Below, one piece after another: positions 1 to 8,127 of a stretch of DNA of 11,305 nt. The position numbers were made by a program, and so were the translations under genes. The notes beneath the pieces were generated by a model. It was not told where the DNA came from. It ran no database searches and worked only from the letters and a program-made list of their open reading frames with translations. Within the stretch, counting starts at the first letter, position 1. Each line of letters starts with the position of its first letter. Source of the DNA: Halobacteriales archaeon SW_9_67_24 (GTDB lineage: Archaea; Halobacteriota; Halobacteria; Halobacteriales; Halococcaceae); assembly GCA_003022685.1 (NCBI GenBank), contig PXSV01000161.1, forward strand, positions 1-11,305. Reading direction: 5' to 3'.

Positions 1-1
1 G

Positions 2-901
2 CCCGAACTCCTCACCACCGGCGAGTGGCGGAACGTCGAGTTCGCCGAGTACAACGTCGAGGCCGACGCCGAGGCGGCCCACGGCGGCCGGACCCACGTC
101 CTCCGGCGAACCGCCGAACGCGTCAAGGACGTGCTCGTCGGGATGGGATTCGAGGAAATGGACGGCCCGCACGTCGACGCCGACTTCTGGATCCACGACT
201 GCCTGTTCATGCCCCAGGACCCCCCCGCTAGAACCCACTGGGGCCGCTTCGAGATGGACCAGCCAACCGAGATCGACGACCTGCCCGAGGAGTTGGTTGA
301 GCGCGTCCGCGCGGCCCACCGCGACGGCGTTGGCCCCGACAGCGACGGCTATCACTCGCCGTGGGATGTCGAGTTCGCGCGCGAACTCGCGCTCCGGGGG
401 CACACCACGTCGCTGTCGGCACGACACCTCTCCGGTTTCGAAGTCGGTGAACTGGAGCCGCCACAGCGCTTTTTCAGCGTGGAGAAGGTGTACCGCAACG
501 ACACCCTCGATGCGACCCACCTCCTCGAGTTCTTCCAGATCGAGGGCTGGGTGATGGCGGAGAACCTCTCGGTCCGGGACCTGATGGGCACGTTCACCGC
601 ATTCTACGAGCAGTTCGGGATCACGGATCTGGAGTTCAAGCCGACGTACAACCCCTACACCGAACCGAGCTTCGAGCTGTTCGGCGAACACCCTCGCACG
701 GGGGAACTCATCGAGATCGGCAACTCGGGACTCTTTCGTCCGGAGATGCTCGACCCGCTCGGGGTCGACTGCGACGTGATGGCGTGGGGGCTCGCCTTGG
801 AACGCCTCCTGATGCTCACCCACGGGTTCGAGGACATTCGAGACGTTCACGGCACGCTGGTGGACCTCGACTTCCTCCGGAACGCGGAGGTGGTGTACTG
901 A
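2..901 (+). CDS. pheS: Phenylalanyl-tRNA synthetase alpha subunit, 3' part
   Basis: This is the C-terminal 299 residues of PheS; the 5' end lies outside the window. PheS is the catalytic subunit of the cytoplasmic alpha2-beta2 enzyme that charges tRNA-Phe, and it is a class II synthetase. The reading frame is open from base 2. The motif 1 region, with its GFEEMDGP and PQDPPAR blocks, lies around partial residues 50-77. Motif 2 (VYRNDTLDATH, Arg at about 165) is followed by the FFQIEG strand. Motif 3 (GLALERLLM, Arg at about 268) lies near the C-terminus. All class II signatures expected in this part are present and unbroken. The stop TGA (899-901) shares its last base with the ATG of pheT, so the two subunits are probably made by coupled translation. 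Identification is secure; only the missing N-terminus limits the call. Confidence 0.97.
   Translation, partial: PELLTTGEWRNVEFAEYNVEADAEAAHGGRTHVLRRTAERVKDVLVGMGFEEMDGPHVDADFWIHDCLFMPQDPPARTHWGRFEMDQPTEIDDLPEELVERVRAAHRDGVGPDSDGYHSPWDVEFARELALRGHTTSLSARHLSGFEVGELEPPQRFFSVEKVYRNDTLDATHLLEFFQIEGWVMAENLSVRDLMGTFTAFYEQFGITDLEFKPTYNPYTEPSFELFGEHPRTGELIEIGNSGLFRPEMLDPLGVDCDVMAWGLALERLLMLTHGFEDIRDVHGTLVDLDFLRNAEVVY
886..892 (+). promoter_or_regulatory. Ribosome binding site of pheT
   Basis: GGAGGTG lies inside the last codons of pheS, 8 bases before the pheT ATG at 901. It is a perfect complement of the CACCTCC at the 3' end of the 16S rRNA in this window (7998-8004). Together with the 1-base stop/start overlap it supports 901 as the pheT start, rather than the earlier in-frame start at 784, which lies deep inside pheS. 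Confidence 0.75.
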
Positions 902-2643
902 TGGCCGTCGTCGACGTCGATCCCGACGAACTCCGGCGGCTCACCGGCCACGACGAGAAGTCCGACGAGGAACTCCTCGACGACCTGTTCGAGCTCGGTC
1001 TCGAATACGAGGGCGAGACCGAGGAGGGACTCATGCAACTGGAGTTCGAGGCCGACCGGCTCGACCGCCTCTCCGTGGAGGGGATCGCGCGCTCCCTCCG
1101 ATATCAGTACGGCGACGACAGAGGTGTGTACGTCCCACGGACCAACGACGCCGACTGGACGATCGAGGTCGATCCCTCGACGCCCGACGAACGGCCCTGT
1201 GTCACCGGCGCGGTCGTTCGGGGTCTCGACCTCGACGGGGCGGGCCTCGACTCGCTGCTCCAGCTCCAAGAGAAGCTCCACGCCACGATGGGCCGCGGGC
1301 GCGCGAAGGGAGCCATCGGGATCCACGACCTTACCATGCTGAAGGGCCGGGCGCTCGCCGACGACGCCGCCAAATCGATCACGTATCGCGGGATCGACCC
1401 CGACGAGGACAGTTTCGTCCCGCTCGACAGCCACGCCGAACTCACGCCGGCGGAGGTCCTCACCGACCACCCGACCGGCGAGACCTACGCCGACCTGATC
1501 GCCGAGTACGACCGCTACCCCGCGATCTACGACGATCTCGGACTGTTCTCGTTCCCGCCGGTCATCAACGGCCGTCGGACCGAAGTGAACACCGAGAGCC
1601 GCGAACTCCTCGTCGAGATGACCGGGACCGACCAGTGGACCATCGACCGGATGTGCGCGATCGTCTGCTACGCGCTCGACGCCCGCGGTGCGACGGTCGA
1701 GCGCGTGAACGTCGAGTACCCAGACCGGACGCTCGATCGTCCCGATTTCGAGGTTTCCGAGAAGACCGTGCGCCACGAGCGGATCGAACGTTCCCTCGGC
1801 GTCTCGCTCGACGAGAGCGAAGTCGTGGATCTCCTCGAACGTTCGGGTCTCGACGCCGTCGATTCGGGCGGTGGAGACGGGCGTGGCGAAGACGACAACG
1901 GCGACGGGAGCCGGGTCTACGACGTGTCGATCCCGCCCTATCGCGTCGACGTGCTCCATCCGGTCGACGTGATCGACGACATCGGTCGCGCGTACGGGTT
2001 CAACGAGCTGGAGCCACAGTACCCCGACGTGAGCACCGTCGGCGGTCGCCACGAGCGCTCGCGACGGGAACGCGCGATCCGTGATACCCTCGTGGGCCTC
2101 GGGTTCGAGGACCTGCTCGATTTCCACCTCATCGGTGAGGCCGAGAACTTCGATCGGATGGGACTCTCCCCGGAGGACGACGCATTCGGCGCGGCCGAAC
2201 CGACGACCATCGCGGAGCCGTACAGCGAGGAGTACGGCATGGTCCGGACGTGGGCGCTGCCCTCGCTCGTGATCGTCCTGGAGAACAACACCCACCGACG
2301 CTACCCCCAGGATCTCGCCGAGGTCGGCCTCGCCGCCCACGTTGACGGCACGGAGAACACGAACGTCGCGGAGGAACGCCACGTTGCCGGTGTGCTCGCG
2401 CGGACCGACGCCTCTTACGAGGACGCGAAGGGGAGGATGAGCGCGCTCGCGCGCGCGTTCGACCCTGAACTCACGACGCCCGCGACCGACCATCCCTCGT
2501 TCGTCGACGGTCGCGCCGCGAGCATCGTTCTCGACGGCGAGCGCGCGGGTGTCGTCGGCGAACTCCATCCCGAAGTCCTGGTCGAGCACGGTCTCGAGCT
2601 CCCTGTGGCAGCGTTCGAGTTCCGGGCCGACGCGCTGCGCTGA
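901..2643 (+). CDS. pheT: Phenylalanyl-tRNA synthetase beta subunit
   Basis: This 580-residue PheT is the structural and editing partner of PheS in tRNA-Phe charging. Its length suits the archaeal type, which lacks the bacterial N-terminal EMAP-like tRNA-binding domain and the C-terminal ferredoxin-fold anticodon-binding domain. Residues from about 75 to 270 form the B3/B4 editing region. The B5 domain spans about 285-370, seen in the SEKTVRHERIE segment and the PPYRVDVLHPVDVIDDIGRAYGF block (345-367). The rest is the catalytic-like domain. Residues 322-337 are an inserted Gly/Asp/Glu-rich stretch inside B5, probably a halophile surface loop. The ATG overlaps the pheS stop by one base and has a strong Shine-Dalgarno. 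The stop at 2643 lies 19 bases from the end of the convergent hydrolase gene. No T-rich terminator is evident in that gap. Confidence 0.97.
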   Translation: MAVVDVDPDELRRLTGHDEKSDEELLDDLFELGLEYEGETEEGLMQLEFEADRLDRLSVEGIARSLRYQYGDDRGVYVPRTNDADWTIEVDPSTPDERPCVTGAVVRGLDLDGAGLDSLLQLQEKLHATMGRGRAKGAIGIHDLTMLKGRALADDAAKSITYRGIDPDEDSFVPLDSHAELTPAEVLTDHPTGETYADLIAEYDRYPAIYDDLGLFSFPPVINGRRTEVNTESRELLVEMTGTDQWTIDRMCAIVCYALDARGATVERVNVEYPDRTLDRPDFEVSEKTVRHERIERSLGVSLDESEVVDLLERSGLDAVDSGGGDGRGEDDNGDGSRVYDVSIPPYRVDVLHPVDVIDDIGRAYGFNELEPQYPDVSTVGGRHERSRRERAIRDTLVGLGFEDLLDFHLIGEAENFDRMGLSPEDDAFGAAEPTTIAEPYSEEYGMVRTWALPSLVIVLENNTHRRYPQDLAEVGLAAHVDGTENTNVAEERHVAGVLARTDASYEDAKGRMSALARAFDPELTTPATDHPSFVDGRAASIVLDGERAGVVGELHPEVLVEHGLELPVAAFEFRADALR

Positions 2644-2662
2644 ACGCCCTTCGCGACGACGA

Positions 2663-3454
2663 CTATCCGGCGGTTCGGTTCCCCTCCGTCCGATTTTCGA
2701 ACCACGGGACGACGACGCCTGCGAGGCGGTCGTGTGCTGTCCGATACCCGATGGGTGCCTGACGGTCGCCGCGCTGGCCGGTGTACGAGCCGAATTCCGA
2801 GTGGTTCATTCCCCGGATCTCGACCACCATTGCATCGGTCGGGAGATCCGAACGCCGAGCCTGGTACGTCTCGCGGTCGAGCACCGTGTCGGCGCTGCCG
2901 GTAACGCTCAGCGTCGGGTCTGCCGGGGTGGCGTCCGACTCACAGTAGGCAGCGAACAGCACGAGTCCGTCGACTTGCTCTGGGTGTCCGTCCGCATAGC
3001 GACACGCCATCGCACCCCCGAGGGAGTGGCCGCCGACGAACCACTGCTCGATTCTCGACCGGCTACCGACGACCTCCTCGGCGGCGTCCGGGTTGAGCAC
3101 CGCGAACCCCAACGGCATCTCCGGGATATACACCGCGACGTCCGCCTGGGCAGCGAGCGGCGCGAGCGCCGCGAGATACGCGTCGGGGTGGACGCGCCCG
3201 CCAGGATAGAACACGAGCCCAGCCGTCGGATTCTCTCCGACGGGTTCGAGCGCGTACACGCCGTTTCGGTGGGTGAGTTCTACCCGCTCGTCGGTGCGCA
3301 CCGTCTCGATCGAGGCGTCACTACCATGGAGGGGCGTCGTGACGTACCAGGTGCCCGCGCTCGCGCCGACAAGGGCTAGGGCGAGGATCCAGACCGCGAC
3401 CCGCTCGGCGTTCGACCGAACGGCTCCGCGGACCGCAGCGCGCGACAGTTCCAT
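2663..3454 (-). CDS. Membrane-anchored alpha/beta hydrolase
   Basis: This 263-residue protein has an N-terminal hydrophobic helix (about 19-38) that probably anchors it in the membrane with the catalytic domain outside. The core is an alpha/beta hydrolase resembling the Abhydrolase_5 type. The nucleophile elbow is GGHSLGG with Ser144. The likely acid is Asp189 in TGSAD, and the likely base is His218 in GMNHSEFG. The oxyanion-hole strand is LVFYPGG (80-86). The triad is complete, so an active esterase- or lipase-like enzyme is expected, but the substrate cannot be read from sequence. The start at 3454 precedes the membrane helix by a normal N-terminal stretch. The gene is convergent with pheT, and its upstream neighbour on the same strand is 157 bases away, so it may have its own promoter. 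Family membership is firm; a specific function is not assigned. Confidence 0.9.
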   Translation of the reverse strand: MELSRAAVRGAVRSNAERVAVWILALALVGASAGTWYVTTPLHGSDASIETVRTDERVELTHRNGVYALEPVGENPTAGLVFYPGGRVHPDAYLAALAPLAAQADVAVYIPEMPLGFAVLNPDAAEEVVGSRSRIEQWFVGGHSLGGAMACRYADGHPEQVDGLVLFAAYCESDATPADPTLSVTGSADTVLDRETYQARRSDLPTDAMVVEIRGMNHSEFGSYTGQRGDRQAPIGYRTAHDRLAGVVVPWFENRTEGNRTAG

Positions 3455-3515
3455 ACGTCCCCGATCACTGGCTCCGTTGAAAGCGTCCTAACGCTCGATC
3501 GATGTTCCATCCGCC

Positions 3516-3537
3516 GGTTCGGCGATCGATCCGAACC
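3516..3537. repeat. Inverted repeat upstream of the hydrolase gene
   Basis: A perfect 7-bp inverted repeat, GGTTCGG and CCGAACC, flanks the 8-base centre CGATCGAT. It sits between the end of the small membrane protein gene and the start of the hydrolase gene, about 62 bases upstream of the hydrolase ATG. It could be an operator or the end of the upstream transcript. No T-run follows on the minus strand, which argues against a classical terminator. A second CGATCGAT copy lies nearby at about 3496-3503. Confidence 0.4.
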
Positions 3538-3611
3538 TGTCGTGTCTCACCGGTCGTCGGCCACGGGGCACAACGGGATTCGACTCGTGACCGAACCGGC
3601 CGCGGAGCGAC

Positions 3612-3944
3612 TCATCCGGCGACGCGTTCGACGGTTTCGCCCACACGAACCACGAGCGGCACGGCGAGCACGCCGCCGACGCCGCCCGCGAGAAATCCGA
3701 GCGCGAGCGCCGCGCTCGGGGGGAGCAACACAGCCAACACCCATGGTGGGAACAGCGCGAAGACGACGGTCCACTCGACCGCCGAAACCACGACGCCACC
3801 GACCGTCATCGAAACCCCGAGGGCGACCAGCGCGAAGTACACGATCGACGGCGGCGAGGCGAACGCGCCGATGGCGACCACGAGCGCCGCGAGAAGTAGG
3901 GTCGCCGCCGCAGCGCCGACGTGCGTGAGGACCGGCCGTCCCAT
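3612..3944 (-). CDS. Small four-helix membrane protein, unknown function
   Basis: This 110-residue protein consists almost entirely of hydrophobic segments. Likely membrane helices are at about 7-29, 33-55, 57-74 and 76-98, with a short charged C-terminus (RVGETVERVAG). It has no catalytic motif and I do not recognise the family. Haloarchaea carry many such small integral membrane proteins of unknown role. It lies on the same strand as pyrD, 96 bases downstream of the pyrD stop, and a T-run sits between them, so it is probably transcribed separately. Several other frames are open across this GC-rich stretch; this frame is preferred because its hydrophobic helix pattern is what a real membrane protein shows, while the others give Arg/Pro/Ser-rich translations. 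Confidence 0.75.
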   Translation of the reverse strand: MGRPVLTHVGAAAATLLLAALVVAIGAFASPPSIVYFALVALGVSMTVGGVVVSAVEWTVVFALFPPWVLAVLLPPSAALALGFLAGGVGGVLAVPLVVRVGETVERVAG

Positions 3945-3966
3945 GCTCGATCGTTGATACCGGAAT

Positions 3967-4000
3967 CACAAAAAACCCCATTCGTCCGATCCCGGGATCG
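3967..4000 (-). terminator. Putative terminator after pyrD, or T-rich promoter element
   Basis: Read on the minus strand, a 14-base palindrome (3987-4000, centre CCCGGG) is followed by a G4-T6 run (T6 is the A-run at 3970-3975). It lies 41 bases past the pyrD stop, which fits an archaeal T-rich terminator. The same T-run sits about 27 bases upstream of the membrane protein ATG at 3944, so it could instead serve as a TATA-like element for a leaderless transcript. Confidence 0.4.
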
Positions 4001-4040
4001 CGAAATTCCCCGTCGCTCGGGCCACTTCCAACGTGACTGT

Positions 4041-5090
4041 CTATAGGTCCGCGCCGACCGCTTCCTTGACGCTGTCGAACCCGTCCTTGTCGAGGAGTTC
4101 GAGCAGTCCACGATTGATGTCGCGCGCGATCGACGGTCCCTGGTAGACGAGGCCGGTGTAGAGCTGCACCAGCGACGCGCCCGCCCGAATCTTCCGGTAG
4201 GCCCCCGCCGCGCTCGACACGCCGCCGACCCCGATCACCGGGACGTCGCTCCGCTCGGCGACGAATTTCACCATTCGGGTCGCACGCGCTTCGAGCGGTT
4301 TCCCCGAGAGGCCGCCTTTCTCGACACGATTCCGATTCCGGAGCGACGCCGGCCGCTCGGTCGTGGTGTTCGTCGCGATCACGCCGTCGAGGTCCATTTC
4401 GTCGACGACGGCGAGCGCTTTCTCGATCGTGGCCTCGGTGAGGTCGGGCGAGAGCTTCACCAAGAGGGGGTCCGCGCCCGCGCCCTGAAGCGTGCCGAAG
4501 ATGTGTTCGAGGTGGTCGCGGCCCTGGAGGTCGCGGAGGCGTGGCGTGTTCGGGCTCGAAACGTTCACCACGAAGTAATCGCCCGCGGCACAGCGTTCGT
4601 AGGAGTAGCGGTAGTCCGCGGCGGCCGCTTCGAGCGGCGTCGCCTTCGACTTCCCGATATTGACGCCAGCAGGGACGTCCGCGCGTACGCGCGAGAGACG
4701 ATCACCGATCCGGTCGGCACCGTGGTTGTTGAACCCCATCCGGTTGACGAGCGCTCCGTCCTCGGCGAGCCGGAAGAGCCGCGGGCGCGGGTTGCCGCCC
4801 TGTGGCTCGGCGGTGACGCCCCCGACCTCGACGTGGCCGAAGCCGAGTCGGCCGAGCGCGCGCGGGATCTCGGCGTTCTTGTCGAAGCCGGCGGCGACGC
4901 CGACCGGGTTCGGGAAATCGAGGCCGAACGCCGTCGTGTGGAGACGGTCGTCGGCGACGTCGTAGCGCGCGCTCGCCGCGCGCTCGATCGGGGTGTGTTG
5001 GACGCTTTCGAGCAGCCTGTGAACGGTGCTGTGGGCGGATTCGGCCGGCAGGCGGAACAACAGTGGTTTCAGAGCGTCGTAGAAGTGCAT
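4041..5090 (-). CDS. pyrD: Dihydroorotate dehydrogenase, class 2 (quinone)
   Basis: This 349-residue enzyme oxidises dihydroorotate to orotate in pyrimidine synthesis, passing electrons through FMN to membrane quinone. Class 2 is indicated by the N-terminal helical extension (about 1-45, MHFYDALKPLLFRLPAE) and by a catalytic serine rather than cysteine: NVSSPNT at 176-182, with Ser179 the likely base. Other family blocks are AAGFDKNAE (66-74), NRMGFNN (116-122), VKLSPD (211-216), ATNTT (239-243), GGLSGKPL (259-266), and the FMN phosphate segments GVGGVSS (287-293) and YTGLVYQGP (311-319). Length matches the bacterial class 2 enzyme with a few extra residues. It starts 39 bases after the 65-residue gene on the same strand, so the two are probably co-transcribed. 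No other pyr gene is in the window. Confidence 0.97.
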   Translation of the reverse strand: MHFYDALKPLLFRLPAESAHSTVHRLLESVQHTPIERAASARYDVADDRLHTTAFGLDFPNPVGVAAGFDKNAEIPRALGRLGFGHVEVGGVTAEPQGGNPRPRLFRLAEDGALVNRMGFNNHGADRIGDRLSRVRADVPAGVNIGKSKATPLEAAAADYRYSYERCAAGDYFVVNVSSPNTPRLRDLQGRDHLEHIFGTLQGAGADPLLVKLSPDLTEATIEKALAVVDEMDLDGVIATNTTTERPASLRNRNRVEKGGLSGKPLEARATRMVKFVAERSDVPVIGVGGVSSAAGAYRKIRAGASLVQLYTGLVYQGPSIARDINRGLLELLDKDGFDSVKEAVGADL

Positions 5091-5129
5091 CGTGCTCTCG
5101 AACGGCCGAGCAGTCGTCGGCCCGTCGGT

Positions 5130-5327
5130 TTAGGAGTCGTGTTCGACCTCGTCCTGGCCGGCGTTTCGGACGATGATCTCGTCCTCGCGCACCCGGACGA
5201 ACACCTCGTCGCCGATCGCCATCCCGGCGGCGGCCAGTTCGTCCTCGTGGAGATTGACGTGGACGTTGTGGTACTCGCCGCTGTCGTCTTTCGGCCCGCT
5301 CGGACTGAGCCTCTTTTTCCGTACCAT
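5130..5327 (-). CDS. Small AbrB/SpoVT-like protein upstream of pyrD
   Basis: This 65-residue protein has a basic N-terminus (MVRKKRLSPSG) and an acidic C-terminal tail. Its core (about 22-55) has the pattern of a swapped-hairpin AbrB-type fold: a strand, a helix ending in AAAGMAIGDEVFVRV, then a strand IIVRN. The G-D-E-V turn between helix and strand is typical of that fold. AbrB-like proteins are usually DNA-binding dimers, such as transition regulators or antitoxins. No toxin gene is nearby, so a role as a small regulator is more likely than an antitoxin, and this is inference. It ends 39 bases before pyrD on the same strand, so it is probably in one transcript with pyrD. The ATG lacks a Shine-Dalgarno, as is common for first genes in haloarchaea. 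Confidence 0.75.
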   Translation of the reverse strand: MVRKKRLSPSGPKDDSGEYHNVHVNLHEDELAAAGMAIGDEVFVRVREDEIIVRNAGQDEVEHDS

Positions 5328-5526
5328 CCCGGTGTCTTATGCCGCCGTTCGATACAGGATACACTGAACCTTACGGTCCGACGACCGCTGCCTGTCCGAT
5401 TCGGTGAACACCAGACTGATGGTCAGTCACGCCTCGCTCTTGCTCGTCGTCCGCCGCCGCACAACTCGTCCTCGATCGCGCAGTGCAGGCACGAAACCAT
5501 AACTCGACTGCGACGTTCGGCCGAAA

Positions 5527-5543
5527 CCCGGCCCCGCGCCGGG
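5527..5543. repeat. Inverted repeat abutting the MC1 gene TATA box
   Basis: A perfect 6-bp inverted repeat, CCCGGC and GCCGGG with a 5-base centre, ends two bases before the TATA box of the MC1 gene. It covers the place where transcription factor B contacts the BRE. It could be a regulator site, but GC-rich DNA makes such repeats fairly likely by chance. Confidence 0.35.
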
Positions 5544-5544
5544 G

Positions 5545-5555
5545 ATATATTTATA
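5545..5555 (+). promoter_or_regulatory. TATA box of the MC1 gene
   Basis: ATATATTTATA is a strong archaeal TATA box in otherwise GC-rich DNA. It lies about 45 bases upstream of the MC1 ATG at 5595. With the usual 22-27 base spacing, transcription would start near 5573-5580, giving a short leader of about 15-20 bases without a Shine-Dalgarno. Confidence 0.8.
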
Positions 5556-5565
5556 GTGTGGCATG

Positions 5566-5578
5566 TGCTGATTCAGCA
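5566..5578. promoter_or_regulatory. Perfect dyad at the MC1 transcription start (operator candidate)
   Basis: TGCTGA-T-TCAGCA is a perfect 13-base dyad. It begins 10 bases downstream of the TATA box and covers the predicted transcription start of the MC1 gene. A dimeric repressor bound there would block the initiation complex. The RNA could also form a hairpin only if the single central base were tolerated as a loop, which is sterically unlikely, so a protein site is the better reading. Confidence 0.45.
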
Positions 5579-5594
5579 TGGAGTGGTCTAAGCC

Positions 5595-5909
5595 ATGGCA
5601 CGAGATACGGACGACAAGCGAAACTTCGCGCTCCGTGGGGACGGCAACGACGAATCGAGCGTCTTCTCGGGACGAACGCCACGCCAGGCGGCACTGAAGG
5701 CTGCGAGGCGGCTCGACGCCGCCGATGGCGAGGAGGACGCGAGCCGCGAGGAGCTTCGGCTCCGGGAGAAAGGCACGCACAAGGTCCACATCTACGAGGG
5801 CTGGGCGTGGAACGAGGAGGCACCGTCGGACAAGCCCGACTGGATGCCCGAGACGATCACCGAGGCCAACGTCTCGAAACAGGGGATCGAACACCTCGAA
5901 GCGCTCTGA
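5595..5909 (+). CDS. MC1-family non-histone chromosomal protein
   Basis: This 104-residue protein matches the archaeal chromosomal protein MC1 along its whole length; the methanogen form is about 93 residues. MC1 is a small monomeric protein that binds and sharply bends DNA. Recognisable blocks are RNFALRG (9-15), VFSGRTPRQAALKAARR (23-39), ELRLREKGTHKVHIYEGWAW (53-72) and PDWMPETIT (81-89). The conserved tryptophans of the DNA-contact loop are at 70, 72 and 83. Compared with methanogen MC1 it is much more acidic, with the DAADGEEDASREE insert at 41-53, as expected of a halophile version. The ATG at 5595 begins just before the conserved domain and follows a strong TATA box. A short out-of-frame ATG at 5578 lies in the leader. 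No terminator is visible after the stop. Confidence 0.93.
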   Translation: MARDTDDKRNFALRGDGNDESSVFSGRTPRQAALKAARRLDAADGEEDASREELRLREKGTHKVHIYEGWAWNEEAPSDKPDWMPETITEANVSKQGIEHLEAL

Positions 5910-6205
5910 GGTCCGACGAGATCCGCACCGATTTCAGCCGGCAGCGCGAGAACCGAATGCGCGGCCAGACACCCGACTCGACCGAACGCGCACGCGCGGG
6001 GTGAGGAGTCGGCCTCCAGCCGTGCGACATCGTTCTCCGATGCTCCGGACGAGAGTACTTCGAGGACCGACTGGAGTCGCTCGACAGTCGATCCGCGAAT
6101 GGTCCCGTTTTGGTACCGGAAACATCGTCCTCGAATATAGCAGTGAGCGGTCCTCGGGAGCTGGTCGCGAGAACCGAGTCACCAGAGCACAAAGGCCGGC
6201 TGAGT
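5910..6205. other. Non-coding stretch between the MC1 gene and the rRNA promoters
   Basis: I see no convincing gene here; the open frames give Arg/Ser/Pro-rich shadow translations. An AT-rich patch GAATATAG at 6133-6140 could be a weak extra promoter upstream of the three better rRNA promoter candidates, but it lacks their shared CGAnGGG prefix. Confidence 0.6.
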
Positions 6206-6217
6206 CGACGGGTTTAT
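6206..6217 (+). promoter_or_regulatory. rRNA promoter candidate P1
   Basis: CGACGGGTTTAT combines a BRE-like prefix with a haloarchaeal TATA element (TTTAT). The same 12-base word, with one change, occurs at 6407-6418. A transcription start near 6238-6242 is expected. Tandem promoters with a TTCGA...TTTA core upstream of rRNA operons are known in Halobacterium. Confidence 0.65.
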
Positions 6218-6284
6218 CCGTTCATCGCGATTCAAGTGGAACGCGAACGGCCGGTCGGAATCGACCGCCGGCACGACGACGATC

Positions 6285-6297
6285 CGACGCGCTTAAG
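6285..6297 (+). promoter_or_regulatory. rRNA promoter candidate P2
   Basis: CGACGCGCTTAAG fits the same pattern as P1 and P3 (CGAnGsGyTTAw) with CTTAAG as the TATA element. A start near 6318 is expected; the TTCGGATGGA at about 6310-6319 would overlap it. Confidence 0.55.
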
Positions 6298-6406
6298 TGA
6301 TACAGGGCGTTCGGATGGAATGCAGAAAGCGAACGACATGGGAGGCCGTTCGAACCGGTCTCCGCTGCGGGCTTCCGGGACGAGTTGGATTCGCGCCGGA
6401 CACCTT

Positions 6407-6418
6407 CGAAGGGTTTAT
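6407..6418 (+). promoter_or_regulatory. rRNA promoter candidate P3
   Basis: CGAAGGGTTTAT is identical to P1 at 11 of 12 positions and is preceded by TT, giving the TTCGA box. A start near 6440 would place transcription about 55 bases before the 16S processing stem, so it is the promoter closest to the mature gene. Confidence 0.65.
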
Positions 6419-6496
6419 GACCTCGAACGGTGTACGATGAAGTCCGAAGGAAATGAGGATTCCGCCCCTGCGGTCCGCCGTCAAGACGGGATCTGA

Positions 6497-6556
6497 TGTC
6501 AGCCCTGATAGTTCGGTGACACCCGGTTCGGTCCGCGGTGTCGCCGAGTGCGAACC
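6497..6556 (+). other. 16S processing stem, 5' strand with bulge-helix-bulge
   Basis: Bases 6497-6514 pair with 8083-8100 (18 pairs, one G-T). Then GGTG (6515-6518) pairs with CACC (8076-8079). The 3-base bulges ACA (6519-6521) on this strand and GAC (8080-8082) on the other flank that 4-bp helix. CCCGG (6522-6526) resumes pairing, and an imperfect stem continues to GTGCGAACC (6548-6556) against GGTTCGCAC (8042-8050). This is the exact archaeal bulge-helix-bulge layout cut by the tRNA-splicing endonuclease to release pre-16S. Confidence 0.9.
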
Positions 6557-6595
6557 CGATAGGTAAACACATACCTTGTGTTCCCGCCTGAACCC

Positions 6596-6614
6596 CCCGA
6601 GCCTCGTGCTCGGG
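6596..6614 (+). repeat. Hairpin just before 16S
   Basis: CCCGAGC and GCTCGGG form a 7-bp hairpin with a 5-base loop, ending two bases before the mature 16S start. A smaller hairpin (ACACA/TGTGT, 6567-6581) lies just upstream. Both are probably leader structures used in final 16S trimming. Confidence 0.6.
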
Positions 6615-6616
6615 AC

Positions 6617-8004
<1,388 letters not shown>

Positions 8005-8015
8005 ACAGAACGGGA

Positions 8016-8032
8016 TCGGGCCGACGGCCCGA
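8016..8032 (+). repeat. Hairpin in the 16S trailer
   Basis: TCGGGCC and GGCCCGA form a 7-bp hairpin with loop GAC, 12 bases after the 16S 3' end. It lies within the loop of the pre-16S processing structure. Confidence 0.55.
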
Positions 8033-8041
8033 CCCACACAC

Positions 8042-8100
8042 GGTTCGCACGCGGCGACTCGCGGTGCCGACCGGGCACCGACGAACTATTAGGGCTGACA
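8042..8100 (+). other. 16S processing stem, 3' strand with bulge-helix-bulge
   Basis: This is the partner of 6497-6556. The trailer bulge GAC (8080-8082) and the 4-bp helix CACC (8076-8079) complete the bulge-helix-bulge. Pairing is nearly perfect on the outer side and good on the inner side, so pre-16S excision should work. Confidence 0.9.
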
Positions 8101-8109
8101 TCCGTCGTG

Positions 8110-8126
8110 CCTTCCTTCATGGAAGG
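8110..8126 (+). repeat. Hairpin immediately before tRNA-Ala
   Basis: CCTTCC and GGAAGG with loop TTCAT form a 6-bp hairpin ending one base before the tRNA. It may insulate the tRNA from the 16S processing stem or position the RNase P cut. Confidence 0.5.
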
Positions 8127-8127
8127 C

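Noticed and set aside
847..2589. 580-residue open frame on the minus strand opposite pheT
   Set aside because: pheT is certain from its motifs. The antisense translation has low-complexity Val/Asp/Arg composition, as expected of the reverse complement of GC-rich, acidic coding DNA.
3502..3981. Several 100-150 residue frames overlapping the small membrane protein gene
   Set aside because: Their translations are Arg/Pro/Ser/Thr-rich; only the 3612-3944 minus frame shows coherent membrane helices.
5130..5327. Antitoxin of a toxin-antitoxin pair
   Set aside because: No small toxin-like gene is adjacent; the next gene on the strand is pyrD.
4503..5591. 362-residue plus-strand open frame opposite pyrD and the AbrB-like gene
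   Set aside because: It is antisense to two well-supported genes, shows no recognisable domain and is rich in Arg, Val and Ala repeats typical of a shadow frame.
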